The notes beneath the pieces are model-generated. The model was not told where the DNA came from and ran no database searches. It worked only from the letters and a program-made list of their open reading frames with translations. The translations under genes and the position numbers were made by a program. A stretch of 64,000 nt of DNA from Elusimicrobiota bacterium. GTDB taxonomy: Bacteria > Elusimicrobiota > Elusimicrobia > 2-02-FULL-39-32. Below, one piece after another: positions 1-8,283 of this stretch. How positions within the stretch are numbered: position 1 is the stretch's first letter; each line of letters begins with the position of its first letter. The stretch is taken from contig JACPBF010000001.1 of the NCBI GenBank assembly GCA_016180425.1, positions 517,447 through 581,446 of the forward strand, given 5' to 3'.

Positions 1-1
1 T

Positions 2-943
2 AAAGGGCAAAAATTTGCTAAAAGAGCTTTAGAAATTGCAGCTGCCGGGGCTCACAACCTGCTTTTGATCGGCCCTCCGGGCTCTGGAAAAACCATGCTC
101 TCCAAAAGGATCGTAACAATTCTACCCCCTTTAAGTTTGGAAGAAGCGATAGAAACCACAAAAATTCATTCAGTCACAGGCCTATTTTCTTCAAAAAAAG
201 GGCTCATGAGAATGCGCCCTTTTAGAAATCCTCATCACACCATCTCAGATATCGCTTTAATTGGAGGCGGACAAAATCCAAAACCAGGAGAAATCTCTTT
301 AGCCCACAATGGAGTTTTGTTTTTGGATGAACTGCCGGAATTTGAGCGCCATGTACTGGAAGTCTTAAGGCAGCCTTTAGAATCAAGAGAAGTGGTTATT
401 GCCCGCTCAAAAGATACAATCACCTACCCTGCAAATTTCATGCTGATCGCTGCCATGAACCCATGCCCTTGCGGCTTTCTAGGACACCCTTTGCATGAGT
501 GCGTTTGCACTCCTTACCAAATACAAAAATATATGGCTAAAATCTCTGGGCCGCTCTTAGATAGAATAGATCTTTTTCTGGAAGTACCCTGCTTAAAAAT
601 TGAAGAATATGAGGAAGAAAACACAGAACCCTCTCAAACAATTTGCAAAAGAGTGATAGACGCTAAAGAACAGCAAAAAAAACAGTTTCAAAAAGAAAAT
701 ATCCATTCTAATGCTGAGATGAATGCAAAACAGATTAAAAAATTCTGCAAATGTACGCCGGAAGCTAAAAATTTGCTTAAAAATGCAACTGAAAAATTAA
801 GATTTTCTGCCAGAGCTTATGATAGAATATTAAAGGTTGCAAAAACCTTAAGCGACATGCTGCATCAAGAAGAAATAGAAGCAACTCATATTGCAGAAGC
901 TTTGCAATATAGAAGCCTGGATCGAATAAATTATTTAAATTGA
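2..943 (+). CDS. YifB/ComM family Mg-chelatase-like AAA+ ATPase (5' end outside window)
   Basis: The open frame runs in from the left edge: residues before the first in-window start (KGQKFAKRALEIAAAG) match the conserved segment ahead of the Walker A motif in YifB/ComM, so the true start lies upstream. Visible are Walker A (GPPGSGKT), the FRNPHHT motif, a Walker B-like segment (GVLFLDELPEF), the MNPCPCG segment typical of the family, and the C-terminal Mg_chelatase_C helical part ending in LDRINYLN. ComM proteins are hexameric helicases that promote branch migration during natural transformation; other members have unclear roles. About 314 residues are in the window, against about 500 for the family. 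The stop overlaps the next gene's TTG start by 4 nt, so the two are probably co-transcribed. The family call is secure; the cellular role is inferred. Confidence 0.93.
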   Translation, partial: KGQKFAKRALEIAAAGAHNLLLIGPPGSGKTMLSKRIVTILPPLSLEEAIETTKIHSVTGLFSSKKGLMRMRPFRNPHHTISDIALIGGGQNPKPGEISLAHNGVLFLDELPEFERHVLEVLRQPLESREVVIARSKDTITYPANFMLIAAMNPCPCGFLGHPLHECVCTPYQIQKYMAKISGPLLDRIDLFLEVPCLKIEEYEEENTEPSQTICKRVIDAKEQQKKQFQKENIHSNAEMNAKQIKKFCKCTPEAKNLLKNATEKLRFSARAYDRILKVAKTLSDMLHQEEIEATHIAEALQYRSLDRINYLN

Positions 944-2484
944 CCACTCCCTATATAAAAATTTTTTTAACCCTTACTTTCTTCTCAGGCTGCGCTTATA
1001 ATGTTACTGTTAAACACTACTCCACGCCTACTAAATTATCTCCAGACCAAATTTACAGACCTTCCCGCACATTCTTAATCATGCAAGTCCCACCCCTAGA
1101 CGATCCAGAACAAAGTGCCTTTGGTAAAGCCTTGGATCTCATAGGAGCTTTTTTACCAAAAAAAACAAAACAAAGATATGATCAGGCTTTATCTCGGGCT
1201 AATCTAGATCAAATTGCAGAGCAGACAGCAAAAACATTTCATGATTCTGGAAATAAAATAGTATCCTTTCAAATTGCCTATAGTTCTCAACCCCCGTCTT
1301 GGATAAGCCAATTCACACCTACTGCTAGCCTTTGGATCAACCCTTCTGATTTTGTTGTAAAGCAGGAAGAATATGAAGTAACCACCAAAACAGAACAGGG
1401 AGAAAAAAAAGAAAAAAGATATAAAATTAAAGTGGACTATGGCGTGTTTTGGTCTTTTTATGCAGAGCCAGAACATAAACTTTTAAGCGAAGGGAGCTTT
1501 GCAGGTTATGCTCCCATTGTGGAAGAAGAAAAAGTGGCTCAAATCAATGATTTAGAGGAATATCTTAATCCTCAATTTTGGACCTTAGCTACAAAATTTT
1601 TGAATCCTTTGAAAGAAGAGATACTTCCTCATGAAGTCACTAAATATCGTCAAATTAGTAAGGGTAAAGAAAAATTAGAGCTCGCATATAAAAAAATACA
1701 AAATAACCAGTGGCAGGAAGCGCAGAGCTTATGGCAGGAACTTCTTAAAACTGATCCTAAAAATTGGGAAGCGCATTATAATCTAGGGGTTTCCTATGAA
1801 AGAGTTGCGGAATGGAATCAAGCAAAAAAAGAATATCTTCTTGCTGAGGAGCTTGTCCCAAATCCAAAGACAAAGAAAAAAATAGAAAAGATATTAATGG
1901 AGCTCAGCCGTTTAGTCAGCCCAGCCCAAAAAATTGAAAAATCTGAAAAGTATAATTTCTATAAACAAAAAATTGCTGTTTTACCCTTTGCCAATGAAAG
2001 TATTGACTTAACTGGCCATGAATATTTACGTTTAAAAATAGCGGATTCTCTTTCTCATGCAGGGTATAGTCTTATCCCAATCCCCACGATTGATGCAAAA
2101 CTAAAAGAAAAAGGGATTGAAGAAGGTGGGCAATTAAATCTGCTTTCCCCTAAAGCAATCGCAAAACATCTAGGGAGCGATCGCCTGCTTTATGGGACAT
2201 TAGAAGAGTTTAAAGTTATAAATGTTGGCATTTATTATAAAAGACAGGTGCGTCTAGCAGTGCAACTGCTGGATAAAGATGGAAAAACTCTCTGGCAAAC
2301 CACTGCTCAAACTATAAATCAAAGTGGGATAAAGCCGGAAGCAGTTGCGGAATCCTTTTTAATCAATCTGGCTACCACTCAATTAGAAAAAATTGTTAAG
2401 ACCTATCTTAAAGCAGAATCGGATGAAACTGCTTATCGGGCGCTAGAGACATTGCCAAAACCTGTGGGCCAAACTTTTAAGTGA
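940..2484 (+). CDS. TPR-containing lipoprotein with C-terminal LpoB/GNA1162-like domain
   Basis: 514 residues starting at a TTG that overlaps the previous stop (TTGA). Residues 1-18 form a lipoprotein signal with lipobox FFSG|C, so the mature N-terminal Cys should be lipidated and the protein anchored in the envelope. Residues ~50-230 are an uncharacterised region that mentions no catalytic motif. Residues ~235-325 hold about two TPR-like helices (WEAHYNLGVSYERVAEWN). From ~345 on, KIAVLPFANES, a central alternation of helices and strands, and GSDRLLYGTL resemble the CsgG/LpoB/GNA1162-type fold found in outer-membrane lipoproteins. The role is probably envelope assembly or as an outer-membrane accessory factor; no substrate can be named. 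The domain resemblance is an inference from short motifs. Confidence 0.75.
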   Translation: MTTPYIKIFLTLTFFSGCAYNVTVKHYSTPTKLSPDQIYRPSRTFLIMQVPPLDDPEQSAFGKALDLIGAFLPKKTKQRYDQALSRANLDQIAEQTAKTFHDSGNKIVSFQIAYSSQPPSWISQFTPTASLWINPSDFVVKQEEYEVTTKTEQGEKKEKRYKIKVDYGVFWSFYAEPEHKLLSEGSFAGYAPIVEEEKVAQINDLEEYLNPQFWTLATKFLNPLKEEILPHEVTKYRQISKGKEKLELAYKKIQNNQWQEAQSLWQELLKTDPKNWEAHYNLGVSYERVAEWNQAKKEYLLAEELVPNPKTKKKIEKILMELSRLVSPAQKIEKSEKYNFYKQKIAVLPFANESIDLTGHEYLRLKIADSLSHAGYSLIPIPTIDAKLKEKGIEEGGQLNLLSPKAIAKHLGSDRLLYGTLEEFKVINVGIYYKRQVRLAVQLLDKDGKTLWQTTAQTINQSGIKPEAVAESFLINLATTQLEKIVKTYLKAESDETAYRALETLPKPVGQTFK

Positions 2485-2557
2485 AACACTCTTAGTTCGA
2501 AATAAAATTCTTTAAAATTTTTTCTATTTATGAAAATTATTTAAAAAGGGGAATCTA

Positions 2558-3406
2558 ATGAACATCATCTTTAAGAGAATCTATATAACTGTTTTTCTTA
2601 TTACAATCCTAACTTATCCCTCCTTTCTATTTTCAGATGAATCCACTTATCAAAGAATTAAAACAAAAATATTGGAAATGATGGGACAAAAGGAAAAAGA
2701 GGCGTTCCAATTTCAGGAATCTACAAAAGTGAGGATGGAAGAGTTTACAGCGCGCATGCAACAAGAGATGGAGAGAGTCTTTAGTGAGGCAGAAAAAGAA
2801 GTGGATTCTTTCATTGGACAAATGAGACAGATGCACCAAGACCTACATCGTCCCATGCTGCAAAAAGCCTCTCAAATGCGTCAAGAAATGGAAAGCCAAA
2901 TGAATCAGGAAATGCCGCCTGAAGAAAGACAAAAATTACAAGAAAAAATGGCTCAAGCTAGAGTAGAATTTGACCAGCAAATGGAGCGGGAAGGGATGGG
3001 AATAAAATTAAAAATGATGAAAGAAGGATACACCTTTCGCAAAGAGATGGAAAAGAAAAAAACTTATCAACAGGAACGTTTTGAAGCTATCGGACAAAAT
3101 TTTGAAAACGACATCTTACAAGAAAGCAACCAATTTGATAGCCAAATGGAAAAAGAGATCGCAGACTATGAACAAAGAATTCGAGCTTCTTCTCCAAATT
3201 TAACCCCCCAGGAACAAAACGGTTTAAAAGCGATGCATGAGCAGAAAATGAGAGAAGCTAAACATTATAAAAAGTTAATGCGTAAAAAAAAGGATGAAAT
3301 TAAAGCACAGATGCGGGAAAAGGCTAAACAATTTGAACAGAAAATAACAGCTAAATTTGAAAATCTTCAAAAAGAGTTTGAGCAGAGCAAGTTTCAACAG
3401 AGATAA
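2558..3406 (+). CDS. Exported Met/Glu/Lys-rich coiled-coil protein, unknown function
   Basis: 282 residues with a good ribosome site (AAAAAGGGG) ahead of the ATG. Residues 1-26 are a signal peptide (hydrophobic core, probable cleavage after LFS). The rest is almost entirely charged helix, rich in Met, Gln, Glu and Lys (repeated QMEKE/QMRQEM-like heptads), predicted as a long periplasmic coiled coil. I do not recognise a family. The composition is like Skp/OmpH or other helical periplasmic chaperones, but no specific motif supports that. The gene ends facing dinB, 82 nt away, with no clear hairpin terminator between them. Confidence 0.7.
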   Translation: MNIIFKRIYITVFLITILTYPSFLFSDESTYQRIKTKILEMMGQKEKEAFQFQESTKVRMEEFTARMQQEMERVFSEAEKEVDSFIGQMRQMHQDLHRPMLQKASQMRQEMESQMNQEMPPEERQKLQEKMAQARVEFDQQMEREGMGIKLKMMKEGYTFRKEMEKKKTYQQERFEAIGQNFENDILQESNQFDSQMEKEIADYEQRIRASSPNLTPQEQNGLKAMHEQKMREAKHYKKLMRKKKDEIKAQMREKAKQFEQKITAKFENLQKEFEQSKFQQR

Positions 3407-3488
3407 CCACGCGCTCAAATTTTTAGTTGTATTAAGCTATATTAACCCGAATATCATTAAGATCATGGCATCCTACCTAATATGCGGA

Positions 3489-4721
3489 TTAAAATGTATG
3501 GTGAGTGGGAGGAATAGGAGGATCCAAGATACCAAACTGTTGCGCATAATTTAGCCTTAATGGCTTTAAGCTAAAAAATCCAAATTTTTGATTAATTTCA
3601 TCCATTGCTGAATTTACCTTTTTCCTTTGCCTCATTGTTTCAAATAAAAATCCTTGAGAAGTCTCCCTAATCAGAGAAGAAACGCTAATGCCCAGAAGTC
3701 TTATGGGTTGTAAAAAAGGTTGAGTCTTTTTTAAAATAACAAGGCTAGTTGCAAAAATTTCATATCCGTCATCTGTAGGCTCTTTTCTTTGAACCTGCCT
3801 TGTAAAAGTAGTGAAATCCTTGTAACGCAGGGTCAATACAACAGTTAAACCTTGATAACGCCCTTTCCTTAACCGCACCGCCACCTTCTCGCTTAAAAGG
3901 CGTAAAAAAGATTGTAAAATTTCCATGTTAGCCGTGTCTTTGGGAAAAGTTGTGGAGTGTCCTATGGATTTTACAGTTTCCTGTTCTGTAATTCTCCTTA
4001 CCCGGCTTTCATCCTTGCCCTGCCCCATTCTTTTTAAAATATTTCCCCAGAATCCAAAATAATTCTGTAGTTTTCCTAACTCCATATCCCCTAAATCTTT
4101 GCAGCTCCTAATCCCAAGCTGGTTTAATTTTCTTTTTATCTTATCTCCAATGCCGCATAATTCATCCACTGGAGTTTCAGCTAAAATTTTTTCTATTTCT
4201 TCCGGCAAAATAACTGTAAGACCATTTGGTTTCTTTTTTTCAGAAGCTAGTTTTGCCAAAAGCTTATTTGGAGCCACTCCAATAGATGAAGAGAGACCCA
4301 AGAGAGTTTTTATTTTTTCCTGAACCATTTTCGCCAAACTGACCCCATCTTTTGCAAAAAATTTTAGGCTGTGTGTTACATCTAAAAAAGCCTCATCACA
4401 GGAGAATATCTCTACCTGGTCCGTAAAAGATTCTAAAATATTCACTAACTTTCTAGTTGAATCCAAATATTTTTCAGCATTGCCTTCTACCACAATCGCT
4501 TGAGGACAAAATTTCTTGGCTTCATACAAATTCATCCCTGTTTTAACGCCGAATTTCCTGGCAGGATAAGAAGCAGTCATCACTACAGAACGCCTGCGAG
4601 AATCTGCCACCACAAGCACTGGCTTTTCCCTTAAAAATGGATTTGCCTTTTGCTCAATAGAAGCAAAAAAAGCATTCATATCCACATGTAAAATAACTCG
4701 ATTTTCCTGATTCTGGTTCAA
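3489..4721 (-). CDS. dinB: DNA polymerase IV (Y-family translesion polymerase)
   Basis: 410 residues. The N-terminal palm carries VDMNAFFASIE, with the metal-binding Asp, and the catalytic FSCDEAFLDVT (SxDE) around residue 104; GVAPNKLLAKLASEKKKP and the helix-hairpin-helix segment (ELCGIGDKIKRKLNQLGI) follow, then the little-finger domain. The enzyme extends primers across damaged or mismatched templates and acts with the sliding clamp. The start is a TTG preceded by an AAGGA sequence; a shorter start at the ATG of VDMNAF would cut into the palm and is unlikely. It is the last gene of a lexA - small ORF - dinB operon read from the LexA-controlled promoter at ~5.66 kb, so SOS induction is expected. 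Confidence 0.95.
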   Translation of the reverse strand: MNQNQENRVILHVDMNAFFASIEQKANPFLREKPVLVVADSRRRSVVMTASYPARKFGVKTGMNLYEAKKFCPQAIVVEGNAEKYLDSTRKLVNILESFTDQVEIFSCDEAFLDVTHSLKFFAKDGVSLAKMVQEKIKTLLGLSSSIGVAPNKLLAKLASEKKKPNGLTVILPEEIEKILAETPVDELCGIGDKIKRKLNQLGIRSCKDLGDMELGKLQNYFGFWGNILKRMGQGKDESRVRRITEQETVKSIGHSTTFPKDTANMEILQSFLRLLSEKVAVRLRKGRYQGLTVVLTLRYKDFTTFTRQVQRKEPTDDGYEIFATSLVILKKTQPFLQPIRLLGISVSSLIRETSQGFLFETMRQRKKVNSAMDEINQKFGFFSLKPLRLNYAQQFGILDPPIPPTHHTF

Positions 4722-4732
4722 GGAAAAATTCC

Positions 4733-4981
4733 TTACTCAATATAAACTCTTTCTAAACGCCATTCCAAAGTTTTTTGGTTTAATTTTAGTTCATAAAGAT
4801 TACAATTATCGCTGACAGCAAAAAAAATAAGAGGAGTTTCTCCTTGTTTAGTTTTCCATGTATGTTCTACCTTAAAAATATCATATTTTTTATTCCCCCA
4901 AAAAAACCATTTTGGAATAATCTGAGCGGAATCAAAAACAACTCCTACTTTAATCTTTTCATTCACTTCATTTACTTGCAT
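4733..4981 (-). CDS. Small SOS-operon protein, DUF6504-like
   Basis: 82 residues between lexA and dinB on the same strand, 11 nt from dinB. The pattern (a WFFWGNKKYDIFKVEHTW segment, then a Tyr-Glu-Leu strand and a C-terminal WRLERVY) resembles the small DUF6504-type proteins found beside Y-family polymerase genes of imuB/dnaE2 mutagenesis cassettes. No catalytic residue pattern or membrane segment is seen. The likely role is an accessory of translesion synthesis, inferred mainly from position. The match to DUF6504 is by eye over a short length and could be wrong; it could simply be an uncharacterised small beta protein. Confidence 0.6.
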   Translation of the reverse strand: MQVNEVNEKIKVGVVFDSAQIIPKWFFWGNKKYDIFKVEHTWKTKQGETPLIFFAVSDNCNLYELKLNQKTLEWRLERVYIE

Positions 4982-5041
4982 AGTTTAAAAAATATCTATA
5001 CCTAAACCACAATCATTCGCTTTCTTAAATAAAGGTTTACT

Positions 5042-5647
5042 TTAACATGGATATCTCCTGATCAAACCAACCACTTTACCCACAATCTCTGCTCCTTTTG
5101 CCAAAATAGGTTGATATTTAGAGTTTGCAGGAACTAAATAAAACTCTTTTCCTTTTTGCTTGAAATATTTTACTGTTGTTTCATCCCCATATCGGGCCAC
5201 TACAATTTCTCCATTCTCTGCAAATTGCTGAATTTTTACAACCACAATATCTTTTTCAAAAATACCTGCCTGCTGCATGCTATCCCCCTTGACCTCCAAA
5301 GCAAAAACAGGACCTTTTGCCAAAGAAGAGTCCAGATCAATAAAGCGATCGTATTCTTCCAAAGCAAGCTGAGGCTCTCCTGCTGGAACCTGACCCAAAA
5401 CTGGAATTCTAATAGCATTGGCAAGCGGGGTGACCTCTTTTCTTAGTTCTATAGTTCTAAATTGACCTTTAGGACAGTGAAGATATCCTTTTTTTTCAAT
5501 TTTTTTAAGATGGTAATCAATGGTATTAGGAGATTTAAAGCCCACCTGCTCTGCTAATTCTCTTTGGGAAGGGGTATAACCATTCTTTCTAATAAAAAAA
5601 AGAAGCCCATTAAAAATCTTTTTTTCTTGTTCAGTTAAAGGTTCCAT
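5042..5647 (-). CDS. lexA: LexA SOS repressor (autocleaving, S24 family)
   Basis: 201 residues, normal LexA length. The N-terminal winged helix includes GYTPSQRELAEQVGFKSP. The cleavage site is Ala89-Gly90 (GQVPAGEP); the self-cleavage dyad is Ser123 (KGDSMQ) and Lys160 (ETTVKYF). It represses SOS genes and is cleaved when RecA forms filaments on single-stranded DNA. The promoter (TTGACA, 17 nt, TATAAT) lies immediately upstream with the operator filling its spacer, which implies autoregulation. Only 8 nt separate the -10 box from the ATG and no Shine-Dalgarno sequence fits, so a leaderless or near-leaderless message is predicted. It heads the operon with the small protein and dinB. Confidence 0.95.
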   Translation of the reverse strand: MEPLTEQEKKIFNGLLFFIRKNGYTPSQRELAEQVGFKSPNTIDYHLKKIEKKGYLHCPKGQFRTIELRKEVTPLANAIRIPVLGQVPAGEPQLALEEYDRFIDLDSSLAKGPVFALEVKGDSMQQAGIFEKDIVVVKIQQFAENGEIVVARYGDETTVKYFKQKGKEFYLVPANSKYQPILAKGAEIVGKVVGLIRRYPC

Positions 5648-5655
5648 TAATTTTA

Positions 5656-5684
5656 ATTATATAGGACATTTGTCCTATTGTCAA
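5656..5684 (-). promoter_or_regulatory. lexA promoter with LexA operator in the spacer
   Basis: On the minus strand the -35 box TTGACA (5679-5684) and the -10 box TATAAT (5656-5661) are both perfect consensus with a 17-nt spacer. The spacer is almost entirely a palindrome at 5661-5678: 8-bp arms ATAGGACA / TGTCCTAT separated by TT. A repressor bound here would block RNA polymerase directly. The operator differs from the E. coli (CTGT-N8-ACAG) and Bacillus (GAAC-N4-GTTC) boxes. I found no second good copy upstream of other genes in the window. Confidence 0.88.
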
Positions 5685-5768
5685 ATAAGGGAAATTTATT
5701 CTGCAAGACAACTACGCGCTTTAACCTCTCAAATTTAACATTTGAATATTGTATGATTGTAAATAGTC

Positions 5769-5814
5769 CATGCTGATAAAGTCATTTCTCCTATGAAAGC
5801 GCTTTATCAGCATG
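5769..5814. repeat. Dispersed palindromic repeat, copy 1
   Basis: Perfect 13-bp inverted arms (CATGCTGATAAAG / CTTTATCAGCATG) around a 20-nt loop. A closely related 43-nt copy lies at 28296-28338 in the opposite orientation; when inverted, even the loop aligns (both contain GTCATTTCT). Both copies sit in the leader region of a plus-strand gene (~75 and ~26 nt upstream of the start codons). This suggests a small mobile or REP-like element, or a shared regulatory hairpin. Confidence 0.75.
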
Positions 5815-5889
5815 AACTAAATATAAAATTTCCAAAATAATGTAGGTCGTCTTTTTAACCCATATAGTCTGTAAGGAGGAGGTTTTTTT

Positions 5890-6885
5890 ATGGCTAAACA
5901 AAATAAGGTTCTCTCCTTGTTTCTGCTTTATCTTTTTATTTTTTCTGTTTCTCCACTTTTAGCTGCAATGCCCAGAGCAGTGATTGATCTTATTGTTACG
6001 GAAGAAAAATCCGGAAAATATTTTCCAAATGTTAAAGTTTCCGGAACCTTTGAAGATGAATCTGGGGCCAAGAAAGATCTTGCGGAAAAAAATACAGATA
6101 TTCGCGGCCAATATGAAGAGTTTGTAACAGTCAATGGTAAATTTATTCTTACAGTTTCAGCTCCAGGATATCAAACTGAAATTGTGCAAGGCCAAGTAAA
6201 AGGAACTGATGTTAAAGTTTCAAGGCGCATAAGAAACAAAATTACTTTAAAAAGAGCTGTTATAAAAAAAGAAGAACCTAAAGAAACTCCTTTAACTCAA
6301 GAACAAAAGCCGCCTGCAATCACTCCTCAAACACAAACAGAATATAGTCCGCAAATAGAAACTATTGCATTTTCACCACCCCCCATGACTTTAGGGGACA
6401 TGACTGCTGAAACCGGGTGGGACAAAAATCGAATTCATCGTCTTGCCTTAGAATCTCTTTTTGAAGGAGATATTCATTTTGGTTATGTTACACGCAAACT
6501 GTGCGAAGCCACTTTAACGCATCAGGAATCATTCTTAAAAGGTCTTTTAGAAATAACAAAACAATATATTTTGAGTAAAAACTTTGCGCAAGACTATCTG
6601 GAGATGCGCTCCAATTGGTTCGGCATAAAAGATAATGTGGAGGATGCTAAGGTTCCTTTATCCGTAAATGAGCTGATTAAAAAAAGATTGCAGTGGTTTT
6701 TAGATGAATCTCTAAGCGTAGATTTTAAGGCTGAAACAACCAGCAAAGATTGTTGGGTAGTCTTTGTTAAAGAGGATTATGAAAAAAAGTCTAAGATCTG
6801 GAAAAAATGTTACAGAGCAGGACCGCGCCTTACAAAAATCGCAAGAGATTTTGCCGCAGATTTGCTAGATGCTTTAATAAAATAA
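5890..6885 (+). CDS. Exported protein with carboxypeptidase-regulatory-like domain, unknown function
   Basis: 331 residues with a strong ribosome site (AAGGAGGAGG) ahead of the ATG. Residues 1-25 are a signal peptide (probable cleavage after LLA). Residues ~30-110 look like a beta-sandwich of the carboxypeptidase regulatory/CnaB type (GKYFPNVKVSGTF..., then VNGKFILTVSAPGYQTEIVQG). A Pro/Thr/Gln-rich linker follows (~120-165), then a C-terminal helical region (~170-331) with two Cys that I do not recognise. It stands alone, with the dispersed palindrome in its upstream region. The location is probably the periplasm or outer surface. Confidence 0.7.
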   Translation: MAKQNKVLSLFLLYLFIFSVSPLLAAMPRAVIDLIVTEEKSGKYFPNVKVSGTFEDESGAKKDLAEKNTDIRGQYEEFVTVNGKFILTVSAPGYQTEIVQGQVKGTDVKVSRRIRNKITLKRAVIKKEEPKETPLTQEQKPPAITPQTQTEYSPQIETIAFSPPPMTLGDMTAETGWDKNRIHRLALESLFEGDIHFGYVTRKLCEATLTHQESFLKGLLEITKQYILSKNFAQDYLEMRSNWFGIKDNVEDAKVPLSVNELIKKRLQWFLDESLSVDFKAETTSKDCWVVFVKEDYEKKSKIWKKCYRAGPRLTKIARDFAADLLDALIK

Positions 6886-7003
6886 AAATCAAACCCCATG
6901 TTCCAGAAATTCGTATCATAAATATTGACAACTCTAGAGTTAAAACAGCCTTAATGAATCTTTCAAGGTAAACAACTTGAAAGAGATACGCCTAAAATAA
7001 TTG

Positions 7004-7555
7004 ATGAATGAGCCAAAATCAGATTCTGATATTATTCAGGAAATTAGAAATGGAGAGATTCAATCCTTTGCTGAAATTGTTAAAAAATATCAAAATAAGG
7101 TTTTAAACCTTTGTCATTCAATTGTAGGCGAGTCCCATGCTGAAGATGCTGCCCAAGAAATCTTCCTAAAAGCTTATCAATCTCTTCCTAATCTTAAAAT
7201 ACCGTCCTTTTTTTCTACCTGGCTTTATAGAATCGCTTACAACCACTGCCTCAACATCCTTTCTAAACAAAAAATAAATAAAACAGTGTCTTTAGATGCC
7301 CTGGATCAGGAAATGGCAGGAATTGATCCTACTTTTCCCTCCAAATTAGAAACCGAAGAAACAAAAGAACTGATCCAAAAAGCTTTAGAACTTCTCCCCC
7401 CAGAGTCTCGAATGATTCTTACCCTCAGGGAAATGGAAGGTTTAAGCTATAAAGAACTCTCCCTATTACTTGAAATTCCTATAGAGACCATCAAGGTTCG
7501 CCTTTTTAGAGCAAGAAAATCACTGATCTTAGCCTTAAAAAAAATAGGCCTGTAA
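7004..7555 (+). CDS. ECF-type RNA polymerase sigma factor
   Basis: 183 residues from the ATG at 7004 (a TTG one codon earlier is possible). Region 2 includes AEDAAQEIFLKAYQSLP and FSTWLYRIAYNHC; region 4 includes LPPESRMILTLREMEGLSYKELS and ETIKVRLFRARKSL, as in RpoE/SigW-type factors. There are no extra domains. The next gene, 117 nt downstream, is a zinc-type anti-sigma factor, so envelope-stress control of the following Spy-like, TolC, MacA and MacB genes is likely. No clear Shine-Dalgarno sequence is seen before the start. Confidence 0.9.
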   Translation: MNEPKSDSDIIQEIRNGEIQSFAEIVKKYQNKVLNLCHSIVGESHAEDAAQEIFLKAYQSLPNLKIPSFFSTWLYRIAYNHCLNILSKQKINKTVSLDALDQEMAGIDPTFPSKLETEETKELIQKALELLPPESRMILTLREMEGLSYKELSLLLEIPIETIKVRLFRARKSLILALKKIGL

Positions 7556-7672
7556 CATTTCTCTTTTGATCTTGTCTAAATAAAGGAGTATATGGTAAAT
7601 GCTTGAGGTTTAAATAAATATGGGCAGCCTCTAAGAGTAGAACTTATTAACTGTTATCCTGGGAGATAAAAA

Positions 7673-8218
7673 ATGAAACATGAAGAAATAGAAGAACTCC
7701 TATCTGCTTTTTATGATGATGAACTAGAACCCCTGCAAAAAAATCTAGTGACCCATCATCTTCAATCTTGTCAGAACTGTCATTTAATCCTGGAATCTTG
7801 GAAAAAAATTAAACAAAACTCTTTTTCGCAGCTCCCACTTCAAATTCAGGAAAATTTTGCAGAAAAAGTAATGGCTAAAATTGAAGAAAAAACTAATCCT
7901 GTTTCTTTCCCTTTGTTTAAACTTTCAGAAACTTTTAGTTTTTCTGCCTTGAAAACCAGTTTTCAGATTCATTGGAAGTGGCTAGCCTTAAGGACTCAAT
8001 GGAAGATTGCTTTAGCCATATCTAGTTTGCTTTTTATCTTGCTTATTCCTCTGGAAAGAAACCCAGATATCCAAGAAGAACCTGACTCCAGCGAGATGCT
8101 TCTAGAGAATATTGAAAATAACTCTTTGCAAGCTGAAAATTGGCTATTTTCTGAAACTGAGGCTCAAAAAGAAGATTTTATGGAAATGATTTTTGAAAAG
8201 CACAATAAAAATATTTAG
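7673..8218 (+). CDS. Membrane-bound zinc-finger anti-sigma factor
   Basis: 181 residues. The N-terminal domain has the ZAS zinc motif H-x3-C-x2-C (HHLQSCQNC, ~28-37) that binds sigma region 2/4 in this family. One transmembrane segment (~122-138, KIALAISSLLFILLIPL) separates it from a ~45-residue acidic C-terminal tail outside the membrane. It is expected to hold the upstream ECF sigma factor until an envelope signal triggers release. A clear ribosome site (GGGAGAT) precedes the ATG. Confidence 0.85.
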   Translation: MKHEEIEELLSAFYDDELEPLQKNLVTHHLQSCQNCHLILESWKKIKQNSFSQLPLQIQENFAEKVMAKIEEKTNPVSFPLFKLSETFSFSALKTSFQIHWKWLALRTQWKIALAISSLLFILLIPLERNPDIQEEPDSSEMLLENIENNSLQAENWLFSETEAQKEDFMEMIFEKHNKNI

Positions 8219-8267
8219 CCCCATAACCAACATTGGTTGTGAGAATCGAGATAAAAAATATGGGGCT
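8217..8267 (+). promoter_or_regulatory. Two-level hairpin between anti-sigma and Spy-like genes
   Basis: Outer stem AGCCCCATA (8217-8225) with TATGGGGCT (8259-8267) encloses an inner ACCAA/TTGGT hairpin. It starts in the anti-sigma stop codon and ends 4 nt before the GGAGGAG ribosome site of the next gene. There is no T tract, so it is not a normal intrinsic terminator; it may stabilise or tune the message. Function is inferred. Confidence 0.5.
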
Positions 8268-8283
8268 TTAGGAGGAGCTTTTA

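Noticed and set aside
3357-3554. 65-codon plus-strand ORF between the coiled-coil gene and dinB
   Set aside because: It overlaps both neighbours in other frames, with no ribosome site or protein-like composition.
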